From an uncultured Oscillibacter sp. (lineage in GTDB: Bacteria > Bacillota > Clostridia > Oscillospirales > Oscillospiraceae): a DNA stretch of 29,346 bases. Positions 1 to 6,605 of this stretch are shown in pieces. A program made the translations under genes and the position numbers. The notes under the pieces were generated by a model that ran no database searches, was not told the DNA's origin, and saw nothing but the letters and a program-made list of their open reading frames with translations. The first letter of the stretch is position 1; each line of letters opens with the position of its first letter. Where the stretch lies: positions 1 through 29,346 of the forward strand of contig NZ_UQXD01000032.1 of assembly GCF_900544955.1 (NCBI RefSeq). The letters run 5' to 3'.

Positions 1-908
1 CCCGCCGTCCGCAGCCTGCCGCCCGCAGCCAGGGGCGCCAGCCCCTGCAAAAACCGCTCCGTCAGCGCCGCCTCATGGCGGGCCACCCGGTCCATGCCCG
101 TCTCCCGCAGCCACAGCAGCGCCGCCCGCAGCCCCATGATGCCCGGCAGGTTGGGCGTTCCCGGCTCAAAGCGGTCCGGCAGGAAGGGGGGCACCTCCTC
201 CGTGTGGCTGAGGCTGCCGGTGCCGCCGGAGAGCAGCGGCTCCACCAGGGGGATCAGGTCCTCCCGCAGCAGAAAGCCGCCGGTCCCCTGGGGGCCCAGC
301 AGGCCCTTGTGGCCGGTGAAGGCCAGGGCGTCGATGTGCATGGCCTCCATGTCGATGGGCAGGACGCCGGCAGTCTGGGCGCTGTCCAGAAAAAAGCGGA
401 GGCCCCGGCGGCGGCAGAAGGCCCCCACCTCCGCCGCCGGAAGCACCGTGCCGCAGACGTTGGAGGCGTGGGTCATCACCACCGCCCGGGTATTGGGCCG
501 GAGGCAGCCCTCCAGGGCCGGGAGGTCCAGGGCGCCGTCGGCGCCGCAGGGCGCCCGGGTGAAGGAGACCCCCGCCGCCGCCAGCTGCACCAGGGGGCGC
601 ATGACGGCGTTGTGCTCCATGGAGGAGACAATCACGTGGTCCCCGGGGCGCAGAAATCCCTTGAGCAGCACGTTCAGGCTCTCGGTCACGTTTTTGGTGA
701 ACACCACATTTTTGCAGTCCCCGCCGCCAAACAGCTCCCGCAGCAGCTCCCGGGTCTCGTAGACCCACTCCTCCGCCTGGTAGGCGCTGGCGTAGCCGCC
801 CCGGCCCACGTTGCTGCCCACCCCGGTCATGTAGGTATAGACCGCCTCCGCCACCGCCTGGGGCTTTGGAAAGGTGGTGCTGGCGTTGTCCAGGTAAATC
901 CGCTCCAT
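1..908 (-). CDS. Cysteine desulfurase family protein (class V aminotransferase), 3' end cut by window
   Basis: PLP-dependent enzyme of the class V aminotransferase fold, expected to release sulfur or selenium from cysteine or selenocysteine. The reading frame opens at the ATG ending at 908 (MERIYLDNAS, the typical N-terminus) behind AGGAGGGAG and stays open to the window edge, about 302 codons. The family is normally about 380 residues, so the C-terminus lies outside. Visible landmarks are D175 and Q178 in DSAQTAG (cofactor ring contacts), the Schiff-base lysine K201 in FTGHKG, and the GPQGTGG segment. An ATG at 912 is out of frame. The gene is divergent from yedE-yedF-DUF3343-selD. The subfamily named 'cysteine desulfurase family protein' is known to travel with exactly these genes, so a role in supplying selenium to SelD is the best inference. 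Ordinary sulfur mobilisation cannot be excluded. Confidence 0.9.
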   Translation of the reverse strand, partial: MERIYLDNASTTFPKPQAVAEAVYTYMTGVGSNVGRGGYASAYQAEEWVYETRELLRELFGGGDCKNVVFTKNVTESLNVLLKGFLRPGDHVIVSSMEHNAVMRPLVQLAAAGVSFTRAPCGADGALDLPALEGCLRPNTRAVVMTHASNVCGTVLPAAEVGAFCRRRGLRFFLDSAQTAGVLPIDMEAMHIDALAFTGHKGLLGPQGTGGFLLREDLIPLVEPLLSGGTGSLSHTEEVPPFLPDRFEPGTPNLPGIMGLRAALLWLRETGMDRVARHEAALTERFLQGLAPLAAGGRLRTA

Positions 909-1054
909 CCATCTCCCTCCTTTTGAGGACAGCCTACCACAGATTTATTGAATTATCAAATGAATTCATTGATATTCCCGATAAATTAAATTGGTGCCGC
1001 CCGCCGCCCCGTGTTAAAATGGAAGCAGAAAGCATCCGCAGGGGGGAGAGGGAC
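909..1054. promoter_or_regulatory. Divergent promoter region with imperfect palindrome
   Basis: AT-rich gap between the divergent cysteine desulfurase and yedE. An imperfect palindrome centred on GAATTC (962-967) spans about 950-977: ATCAAAT / ATTGAT arms, one base unequal. For yedE, TTGGTG (991-996), 18 bases, TAAAAT (1015-1020) is a possible promoter. For the minus strand, TTGATA inside the palindrome is followed after 17 bases by TAGGCT. Both promoters are weak matches. The palindrome could be a regulator site for both transcripts. Confidence 0.4.
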
Positions 1055-2158
1055 ATGAAACTGGAACAAGAGACCCGGGGCATTCTGCTCTCGGGCGCGG
1101 TCATCGGCGTCACGGCGTCGCTGCTGGTGCTGCTGGGGAATCCGGCCAACATGGGCTTTTGCATCGCCTGCTTCCTGCGGGACACCGCCGGGGCCCTGGG
1201 GCTGCACGCCGCGGCGGCAGTGCAGTACCTCCGGCCGGAGATCGCAGGGCTGGTGCTGGGCAGCGGTCTGCTGGCCCTCTCCCGCCGGGAGTTCCGGCCC
1301 CGGGGCGGCAGCGCCCCCATGACCCGGTTTGCGCTGGGCTTTTTGGTGATGATCGGCGGGCTGATGTTCCTGGGCTGCCCCTTCCGGATGATCCTCCGCC
1401 TGGCCGGCGGGGACCTGAACGCCCTGGTGGGGCTGCTGGGCTTCGTCTGCGGCATTCTTGCCGGGGTGTTCTTCCTGAACCGGGGCTACTCCCTGGGGCG
1501 GACCTACGCCCTCTCCCCGGCGGAGGGCGCCGTCTTTCCGGCGCTGGCGGCATCGCTGCTGGTGCTGCTGGCGGCGGCCCCAGCCCTCCTCCGCTTCACG
1601 GAGGCCGGGGGCGGCCCCGGCGGCAGCCACGCCGCCGTCTTGGTGAGCCTGGCCGCGGGCCTTCTGGTGGGGGCCCTGGCCCAGCGGACCCGGCTGTGCA
1701 TGGTGGGGGGCATCCGGGACGCGGTGCTGTTCCGGGAGTGGAAGCTGCTGGCGGGGCTTGCCGCCGTGCTGCTGGGCGCCCTGGCGTGCAACCTGATCCT
1801 GACCGCCGCCACCGGCGGCACCTATTTCTCCCTGGGCTTCTCCGGCCAACCGGTGGCCCACACCGACGGGCTGTGGAACTTCCTGGGGATGCTGCTGACG
1901 GGCCTGGGCTGCGTCCTGCTGGGCGGCTGCCCCCTGCGCCAGCTGGTTTTAGCGGGGGAGGGGAACACGGACAGCGCCGTGGCGGTGCTGGGCATGGTGC
2001 TGGGCGCCGCCTGCGCCCACAACTTCGGCCTGGCCTCCAGCGCGGAGGGACCCACCGCCCACGGAAAAATTGCCGTGGCGCTGGGCCTTGCGGCGGCCCT
2101 GGCCATCGCCTGCCTGCACACCCGTGCGGGCGGCAGTAAAAAAGGAGGCGTTTCCTGA
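1055..2158 (+). CDS. yedE: YedE/FdhT-type selenium metabolism membrane protein
   Basis: Integral membrane protein of the YeeE/YedE (sulfur transport) family, 367 residues, thought to move a selenium or sulfur species across the membrane. The protein is hydrophobic almost throughout and shows the duplicated family motifs: GFCIACFLRD near residue 33 and the matching RLCMVGGIRD in the second half, plus GCPFRM and GGCPLRQLVLAGEGN. The ATG at 1055 is chosen because it has GGGGGAGAGG about six bases upstream; the open frame extends further 5' but without a ribosome site. The stop overlaps the next start (TGATG). Position at the head of a yedF-DUF3343-selD operon supports a selenium role, which is known by association for this subfamily rather than by a proven transport assay. 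Confidence 0.9.
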   Translation: MKLEQETRGILLSGAVIGVTASLLVLLGNPANMGFCIACFLRDTAGALGLHAAAAVQYLRPEIAGLVLGSGLLALSRREFRPRGGSAPMTRFALGFLVMIGGLMFLGCPFRMILRLAGGDLNALVGLLGFVCGILAGVFFLNRGYSLGRTYALSPAEGAVFPALAASLLVLLAAAPALLRFTEAGGGPGGSHAAVLVSLAAGLLVGALAQRTRLCMVGGIRDAVLFREWKLLAGLAAVLLGALACNLILTAATGGTYFSLGFSGQPVAHTDGLWNFLGMLLTGLGCVLLGGCPLRQLVLAGEGNTDSAVAVLGMVLGAACAHNFGLASSAEGPTAHGKIAVALGLAAALAIACLHTRAGGSKKGGVS

Positions 2159-2367
2159 TGGAACAGATCGACGCGAGAGGGCTCTCCTGCCCGGAGCCGG
2201 TGATCCTGGCCCGGCGGGCCATGGCATCCGGCAAGGCGGCCTACCAAATCCTGGTGGACAATCCCGTGTCCCGGGAGAACGTGACCCGCTACGGGGAACA
2301 CCAGGGCTACCGGGTGTCCGTGGAGGAGCGGGACGGCGTGTACACGCTGACGCTGACCAGGCCATGA
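2158..2367 (+). CDS. yedF: Short TusA-like YedF (sulfurtransferase-like selenium protein), TusA domain only
   Basis: 69-residue TusA/SirA-fold protein with the diagnostic SCPEPV motif; Cys10 is the expected persulfide or perselenide carrier. It starts at the ATG that overlaps the yedE stop by one base, behind AAAAAAGGAGG. Selenium-operon YedF proteins are normally about 190-200 residues, with a TusA-like N-terminus and a DsrE-like C-terminal half. Here the frame ends cleanly after the first domain and the next gene begins by ATGA overlap, so this is a one-domain version. It likely relays selenium or sulfur between the desulfurase, DUF3343 and SelD, an inference from context. Read alone it could pass as an ordinary TusA. 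Confidence 0.85.
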   Translation: MEQIDARGLSCPEPVILARRAMASGKAAYQILVDNPVSRENVTRYGEHQGYRVSVEERDGVYTLTLTRP

Positions 2368-2645
2368 CCTACATCGCCACCTTTTATTCCCACTTCGGCG
2401 CCGTCCGCTTCAAGCGGAGCTGCGAGGCGGCGGGGGTCCCCGCCCGCCTCATGCCGGTGCCCCGAAGTCTGAGCAGCAGCTGCGGCACCTGCGTCTCCTA
2501 CGAGGGCGCCGGGCCCCGGCTGGACCTGCTCCGCCCCGACGAGGCGGAGCAGGTGGTGGAGGCCGCCGAAACGGGCTACCGGACGCTGTACCGGGCGGCG
2601 GAGAGCGGAGCGGAGGGAGGTGCGGCGCCATGGAGACAGCCGTAA
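2364..2645 (+). CDS. DUF3343 putative Se/S carrier-like protein
   Basis: 93-residue protein starting MTYIATFYSHFGAVRFKR, matching the DUF3343 family (putative selenium/sulfur carrier). The key feature is the SSSCGTC segment, a C-x-x-C pair at about residues 35-38, where a carrier cysteine is expected. It overlaps yedF by an ATGA and overlaps the selD start by 16 bases, so the three are translationally coupled. The C-terminal tail after about residue 75 (ESGAEGGAAP) is low-complexity and lies over the selD ribosome site. Function is by family and neighbourhood only. Confidence 0.8.
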   Translation: MTYIATFYSHFGAVRFKRSCEAAGVPARLMPVPRSLSSSCGTCVSYEGAGPRLDLLRPDEAEQVVEAAETGYRTLYRAAESGAEGGAAPWRQP

Positions 2646-3667
2646 AGCTGACCAAGCTGGCCAGCTGCGCCGGATGCGGCGCCAAGGTGGGGGCGGGCAC
2701 CCTGAGCCGGATGCTGGAGGGCTTTCCCACCCGCCGGGACCCCCGGCTCATCGTGGGCTACGACAAGAGCGACGACGCCAGCGTCTACGTGCTGGACGAG
2801 CAGACCGCCCTGGTGCAGACCACGGATTTCTTCCCCCCCATTGTGGACGATCCCTTCCTCTTCGGCCAGATCGCCGCGGCCAACGCCATCAGCGACGTGT
2901 ACGCCATGGGCGGAGAGCCGAAGCTGGCGCTGAACATCCTGTGCACGGCGGAGGGAATGGCGCCCGCCGCCGTCCAGGAGATTCTGCGGGGCGGCTATAC
3001 CAAGGCCTACGAGGCGGGGGTGCTCATCACCGGCGGGCACACCATCCAGGGGGCCGAGCCCATCTACGGCCTGGCGGTGTCCGGCTTCGTCCATCCCCAG
3101 CGGGTGCTGACCAACAGCGGCGCCCGGCCCGGCGACGTGCTGATTCTGACAAAGCCCCTGGGCATCGGAATCCTGACCACCGCCGCCAAGGCGGAATTGG
3201 TGGACCCGCCGGTGCTGGACCGGATTTACCGCCAAATGGCGGCCCTGAACAAGGCCGCCCGGGACGTCATGGTCCGCTTCTCCGTCCACAGCTGCACGGA
3301 CGTCACCGGCTTCGCCCTGCTGGGCCACTGCTGCGAGATGGCCCAGGGCAGCGGCTGCACCATCCATCTCCACAGCGCCGCCGTCCCCTACCACCGGGAG
3401 GCCTATGCCCTGGCGGAGATGGGGTTCGTCCCCGCCGGCGCCTACCGCAACCGCTCCTTCGCCGAGTCGGAGGTCCGCCTGGCCGGGCCGGTCTCCCGGG
3501 CGATGCAGGATATCCTCTATGACCCCCAGACCAGCGGGGGACTGCTGTTCGCCCTGCCGGAGCAGGAGGCGCCCGCCTGCCTGCGGGCGCTGGAGAACGC
3601 CGTGCCGGAGGCCGCCGTGGTGGGCCATGTGACGCCCCGGCAGGAGACGGCCATCGTTTTGGAATAG
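2630..3667 (+). CDS. selD: Selenide, water dikinase (selenophosphate synthase)
   Basis: Makes selenophosphate from selenide and ATP. 345 residues, the usual length. The N-terminal active-site loop CAGCGAK carries Cys16 and Lys19, equivalent to Cys17 and Lys20 of the E. coli enzyme. The second cysteine of the usual CGC is Ala here, and no in-frame UGA (Sec) occurs. Further family motifs are TTDFFPPIVDDP, GQIAAANAISDVYAMGG, TGGHTI and DPQTSGGLL. The start ATG at 2630 follows GGAGGG. No selA, selB or selenocysteine tRNA gene is visible, so this SelD may serve the selenium-dependent molybdenum hydroxylase route known to use 'orphan' SelD. Those genes could equally lie elsewhere. Confidence 0.96.
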   Translation: METAVKLTKLASCAGCGAKVGAGTLSRMLEGFPTRRDPRLIVGYDKSDDASVYVLDEQTALVQTTDFFPPIVDDPFLFGQIAAANAISDVYAMGGEPKLALNILCTAEGMAPAAVQEILRGGYTKAYEAGVLITGGHTIQGAEPIYGLAVSGFVHPQRVLTNSGARPGDVLILTKPLGIGILTTAAKAELVDPPVLDRIYRQMAALNKAARDVMVRFSVHSCTDVTGFALLGHCCEMAQGSGCTIHLHSAAVPYHREAYALAEMGFVPAGAYRNRSFAESEVRLAGPVSRAMQDILYDPQTSGGLLFALPEQEAPACLRALENAVPEAAVVGHVTPRQETAIVLE

Positions 3668-3691
3668 CGGGCGATTCCCGCCGTACCCCCG

Positions 3692-3743
3692 CACAGCCCC
3701 CGGAGAACCGGTCCTGAAAGGACCCGGTTCTCCGGGGGCTGTG
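3692..3743 (+). terminator. Long hairpin after selD, no U-tract
   Basis: Nearly perfect inverted repeat: the left arm begins CACAGCCCCCGGAG and the right arm ends CTCCGGGGGCTGTG, about 23 pairs with one bulged G and a TGAA loop. It lies 24 bases after the selD stop. No run of T follows, so it may act as an mRNA 3' end stabiliser or a Rho/attenuating structure rather than a classic intrinsic terminator. Confidence 0.6.
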
Positions 3744-3808
3744 GCCGTATGCCGGGGCCGCCGGGATGTGTATTAATTTTAACAATGCCGCCCATCGGTT
3801 TTAACGTT

Positions 3809-3837
3809 TTGACTTTTTCCTCCTCCGGGCCTATGAT
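3809..3837 (+). promoter_or_regulatory. Strong sigma-70-type promoter for the small-ORF cassette
   Basis: TTGACT (3809-3814), a 17-base spacer, then TATGAT (3832-3837): close to consensus with ideal spacing. It lies in an AT-richer stretch after the selD hairpin and about 57 bases before the first small ORF, with no other gene between, so it should drive the three short ORFs at 3895-4228. Confidence 0.75.
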
Positions 3838-3894
3838 AAAGGCACAAAGAGGGAACAAACCCCTCCAAAACCCAACAAAAAGGAGATGTTTGAC

Positions 3895-4059
3895 ATGATG
3901 GACCGGATGCCCAACCGCCTCGTCTACCGGAGGAAGTTCTCCTGCTCGCCCTACACAAGCTATGGCAACGCCAGCCTGGCCAGCATGAGCTGCTTCTCCC
4001 GCATGATAACTTGTCTGAAGCGCGGCGCGCTGCTGGGATGGAAAGGAGCACTCCGATGA
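3895..4059 (+). CDS. Small ORF of unknown function (54 aa), first of the peptide cassette
   Basis: 54-residue ORF starting MMDRMPNRLVYRRKF, behind AAAAAGGAG at a spacing of nine. It is basic, has three cysteines (residues 17, 33, 40) and no clear signal peptide or membrane helix. The stop overlaps the start of the next small ORF by ATGA, which suggests translational coupling. I do not recognise a family. Support for coding is the ribosome site, GC-rich codon use like the neighbours and the coupled arrangement. It could instead be a leader whose translation only feeds the downstream peptides. Confidence 0.5.
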   Translation: MMDRMPNRLVYRRKFSCSPYTSYGNASLASMSCFSRMITCLKRGALLGWKGALR

Positions 4060-4218
4060 AAACACAAAACGACCCGGTATTTGCCGCCGTCATCCGCAAC
4101 TACGTCCGCTTCGGCGGGGTTCAGTAAGCCCTGCCGCATCGAAAGGAGCAGCGTTTATGAAGACCGTTCACGAGACCGCGTTTGCCGCTGTCATCCGCAA
4201 CTACGTCCGCTTCGGCGG
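4041..4218 (+). repeat. Tandem direct repeat, period about 100 bp
   Basis: Two units, each starting GAAAGGAGCA (4041 and 4141) and each holding a 38-base block (4080-4117 and 4181-4218) with one mismatch. Between the blocks the sequence has diverged. The repeat is the DNA trace of the duplication that made the two 23-residue ORFs. Confidence 0.9.
4056..4127 (+). CDS. 23-residue peptide, paralogue 1
   Basis: Short peptide beginning MKTQNDPV and carrying the core FAAVIRNYVRFGG. It has its own GAAAGGAGCA ribosome site about six bases upstream and overlaps the stop of the 54-codon ORF. It contains no cysteine and is mildly basic with alternating hydrophobic residues. A near-identical second copy follows about 100 bases later. 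The two 38-base cores (4080-4117 and 4181-4218) differ only by a synonymous GCC/GCT change, which argues for selection on the peptide. Function unknown: a secreted signal, toxin-like peptide or membrane-active peptide are all possible. Confidence 0.6.
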   Translation: MKTQNDPVFAAVIRNYVRFGGVQ

Positions 4219-4228
4219 TTTACGATAA
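4157..4228 (+). CDS. 23-residue peptide, paralogue 2
   Basis: Second copy of the short peptide, beginning MKTVHETA and with the same core FAAVIRNYVRFGG, then LR and a TAA stop. The ribosome site GAAAGGAGCA is identical to that of copy 1. The N-terminal six to eight residues and the last two differ between copies while the core is fixed. It is the last ORF before a strong terminator, so the transcript seems dedicated to these peptides. No transporter, kinase, modifying enzyme or immunity gene adjoins. Confidence 0.6.
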   Translation: MKTVHETAFAAVIRNYVRFGGLR

Positions 4229-4276
4229 TCCTCACCTCACATTCTCTCCCCTTTTCATCTCTCCGGCAGGCAGCCG

Positions 4277-4320
4277 AAAAGAGACCGGCGCGGACTTCTT
4301 CCCGCGCCGGTCTCTTTTTT
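4277..4320. terminator. Bidirectional intrinsic terminator
   Basis: AAAAGAGACCGGCGCGG, a short loop, CCGCGCCGGTCTC and then TTTTTT. The long GC stem has T on the right and A on the left, so it ends both the plus-strand small-ORF transcript and the minus-strand VOC/lsrF operon. It ends at the VOC stop codon. Confidence 0.92.
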
Positions 4321-4639
4321 AAGTTTCCTGATAGAGCTCCAGGATGGCGCCGTCCTTCCAGACGAAGGCCAGCCGGGCGGTGTCTCCGGCGGGCATGGGC
4401 CCGCAGATCACGCTGTCCGCGTCCGCCAGGTAGGCTTCCAGGTCGTCCACCCGGTAGGCCACGTGGGGATTGCGGTGGAGCACCTCCGGGAAGGGGGTTC
4501 CCTCCTCGAATTTCAGGTATTCGATCTTGTAATCGTAGTCATCTACATTGCTGACCCAGAACTTGCCCCCCTCGTTGTAGGTCATGCCGGGCTTTTTGTT
4601 GGTGACGGGGATGCCGATGTGCATATACGCTGCGGCCAT
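4319..4639 (-). CDS. VOC/glyoxalase-fold protein, last gene of the lsrF operon
   Basis: 106-residue protein with a vicinal-oxygen-chelate look: MHIGIPVTNKKPGMTYNEGG at the start, a central HRNPHVAYRVDDLEAYL, and AFVWKDGAILELYQE at the end, where family members place a metal-binding Glu. His7 and the C-terminal Glu are candidate metal ligands. It starts 12 bases after the lsrF stop behind AAGGAGGACG and is clearly in the same operon. The substrate is unknown. Given its neighbours it may act on a short phosphorylated or unphosphorylated dicarbonyl, but that is inference. Confidence 0.8.
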   Translation of the reverse strand: MAAAYMHIGIPVTNKKPGMTYNEGGKFWVSNVDDYDYKIEYLKFEEGTPFPEVLHRNPHVAYRVDDLEAYLADADSVICGPMPAGDTARLAFVWKDGAILELYQET

Positions 4640-4651
4640 GTCGCGTCCTCC

Positions 4652-5536
4652 TTATTCGGCGTTTTTGATCTCCTGATAGACCTCCAGGGCCTGCCGGGCG
4701 GTATAGCCCTCGTGGACCACCTTGCCGATGGCCTGGGCCATGCCGGCGGGGCAGTCGGACTGGAAGATGTTCCGGCCCATGTCCACCCCCCGGGCCCCCT
4801 GGTCGATGGCCCGGTAGGCCATCTCCAGTGCCTCCAGCTCCGGCAGCTTCTTGCCGCCGGCGATGACGATGGGCACCGGGCAGGCGGCGGCCACCCGCTC
4901 AAAGCCCTCGCAGTAGTAGCTCTTCACCACGTTGGCCCCGTTTTCCGCCAGAACCCGGGTGGCCAATTGGAAAAACTTCTCCGTCCGCTCCATCTGCTTG
5001 CCCACGGCCACCACGCCCAGGGTGGGGATGCCGTACCGGGCACCGGCGTCTGCCGTGCGGCTCAGCAGCTCCAGGGAGCGGGACTCCCCGGGGGCGCCGA
5101 TGAAGGTCTGAACCGCCATGCAGTCCGCGTTCATGCGGATGGCGTTTTCCACATCGCAGGCGATGCCGCCGCCGTTGGACATATCGTCGTAGAGCACAGT
5201 GGAGTCGTAGGTCACCCGGACGCACTTGGCCACCGGGGCGGCGGGGGAGATGCAGGCGTGGATGACGCCCTTGGTGCCCATCAGCACGTCCACATAGGGA
5301 ATCAGCGGCGGAATCACCAGGTCGATGCGCTCCAGCCCCGCGGTGGGCCCCATGATGTACCCGTGGTCAAAGGCCAGCATGACGGCGTTGCCGGAGCGGG
5401 CCTGAAACAGCCGGGCCAGGCGGTTTTTCATGCCCCAGCCGCAGTGGGCCGCGCCCTTGACGTAAAAGCCCTCCCGGGCCGCCGGAACGTCCAGGTGGTA
5501 GTCGTGGGCGGCCTTGTTTCCAATGTTGTCTGCCAT
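4652..5536 (-). CDS. lsrF: LsrF-type 3-hydroxy-5-phosphonooxypentane-2,4-dione thiolase / class I aldolase
   Basis: 294 residues, aligning by eye along its full length with E. coli LsrF (291). Shared blocks are VMLAFDHGYIMGPTAGLERID, PVPIVIAGGKKLPE, EALEMAYRAIDQGARGVDMGRNIFQSD and VVHEGYTA. The catalytic lysine is K205 in VVKSYYCEGFERV (K203 in E. coli). LsrF carries out the last step of phospho-AI-2 breakdown, moving an acetyl group to CoA. The start has GGAAGGAGACGG upstream. Unlike enteric lsr operons there is no LsrACDB transporter, LsrK or LsrG; instead dhaL, dhaK and a VOC gene adjoin. The substrate could therefore be AI-2-P or a related phospho-diketone or sugar. Confidence 0.9.
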   Translation of the reverse strand: MADNIGNKAAHDYHLDVPAAREGFYVKGAAHCGWGMKNRLARLFQARSGNAVMLAFDHGYIMGPTAGLERIDLVIPPLIPYVDVLMGTKGVIHACISPAAPVAKCVRVTYDSTVLYDDMSNGGGIACDVENAIRMNADCMAVQTFIGAPGESRSLELLSRTADAGARYGIPTLGVVAVGKQMERTEKFFQLATRVLAENGANVVKSYYCEGFERVAAACPVPIVIAGGKKLPELEALEMAYRAIDQGARGVDMGRNIFQSDCPAGMAQAIGKVVHEGYTARQALEVYQEIKNAE

Positions 5537-5582
5537 AGATCCGTCTCCTTCCGGGCGCCCTCCGGCGCCTGCGGGAATGGGG

Positions 5583-6582
5583 TTATTTCGTCAGATAGGG
5601 GGTGCGGCAGGGGGCGTTCCACAGCCGCAGCAGCTCGTCGTCCATCCGGGCCATGAACATCTGGAAGCCCGCCTGCTCCTGGACGGTCAGCAGCTCGCCC
5701 ACGTAGTTGGCCACGATCTCAATATTCTGGGCCCGGAGCACCTGCTCGCACTTGCGGTAGATAATGAGCTGCTCCATCAGCGTGGTGGCGCCGGAGCCGT
5801 TGATGATGAGCATGACCTTCTCCCCGGGCTGGATGCCGATGTCCCGCACCAGGGCGTTGACCATGATCTCGGCGGTCTCGTCGGCGCTCTTCATCAGTTG
5901 GCGGCCTCCGCCGCCCTCGCCGTGCTGGCCCATGCCGATCTCCATATCGTCCTCTCCCAGATCCGCCAGGGCGGCGCCGGTGGAGGGATGGGTGGCGCCT
6001 CGGACGGCCACGGCCAACGTGGCCATGTTGTCCGCGAAGCGCTGGGCCACAGCCGCCACCTCCTCCAGGCTCCTGCCCTCGGCAGCGGCGGCGCCGGCGA
6101 TTTTATAGGTGGGGATGCAGCCCACCAGACCCCGGCGGTCCCCGGCGTTTTCCCGGGGGGGCGTTGGACACGTCCTCCTGGGTGACCACCTTCACCACGT
6201 TCAACCCCAGCTTTTTCGCCTGCTTCATGGTGAGGTTGCCGGTGAGCATGTCCCCGGCGTGGTTCAGCACGATGTACAGCACGCCCTTGCCTCTGTCCGC
6301 CAGCTTGATGGCGTCCACACAGGCCTGGGGGCCGGGGGCGGCGAAGACGTCGCCCACCACGGAGATATCCACCATGCCCTCGCCCACGAAGCCGGAGATG
6401 GCGGGCTCATGGCCGGAGCCGCCCTGGGTGACGATGGTGACCCGGTCCGCCCGGTCCAGGGCGTTGTTGATGATCATGTTCTGCTCCCCCCGGTGGAGGA
6501 GGTGGCGGTTGGCGGCGGCCAGGCCGTCCAGCAGTTCGTCGGTGAGGTCTTCCGGATTGTTGATGAATTTCTTCATGTTCAT
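5583..6582 (-). pseudogene. dhaK: Dihydroxyacetone kinase subunit DhaK, interrupted by a +1 frameshift
   Basis: Binds the ketose substrate and, with DhaL-ATP, phosphorylates it. The N-terminal part starts at 6582 (MNMKKFINNPEDLTDELLDG) behind AGGAGGACG and carries TQGGSGHEPAISGFVGEGM. After SNAP the frame runs off into about 20 wrong residues and stops. The C-terminal part continues in another frame (AGDRRGLVGCIPTYKIAG onwards) to the stop at 5583 and holds the substrate-binding His in GMGQHGEGG. The cause is a run of seven C (plus-strand G run 6155-6161). With six, the protein would be 332 residues, normal for DhaK, and would read SNAPRENAGDRRG. It could be a sequencing error, a real lesion, or slippage control. 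No ribosome site precedes the second part. Confidence 0.85.
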
Positions 6583-6605
6583 GGAATCGTCCTCCTGCTT
6601 TTAAA

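Noticed and set aside
2630..2700. Selenocysteine-containing SelD
   Set aside because: The active-site position is a TGC cysteine codon (CAGCGAK), with no in-frame TGA.
3517..4099. Minus-strand open frames across the small-ORF cassette
   Set aside because: They run through the plus-strand promoter and the selD hairpin, lack ribosome sites, and resemble no protein; the plus-strand reading is better supported.
5583..6125. C-terminal DhaK part as a separate gene from a GTG start
   Set aside because: No ribosome site precedes it, and the sequence before the GTG in the same frame still matches DhaK back to the C run, so it is one gene with a frameshift.
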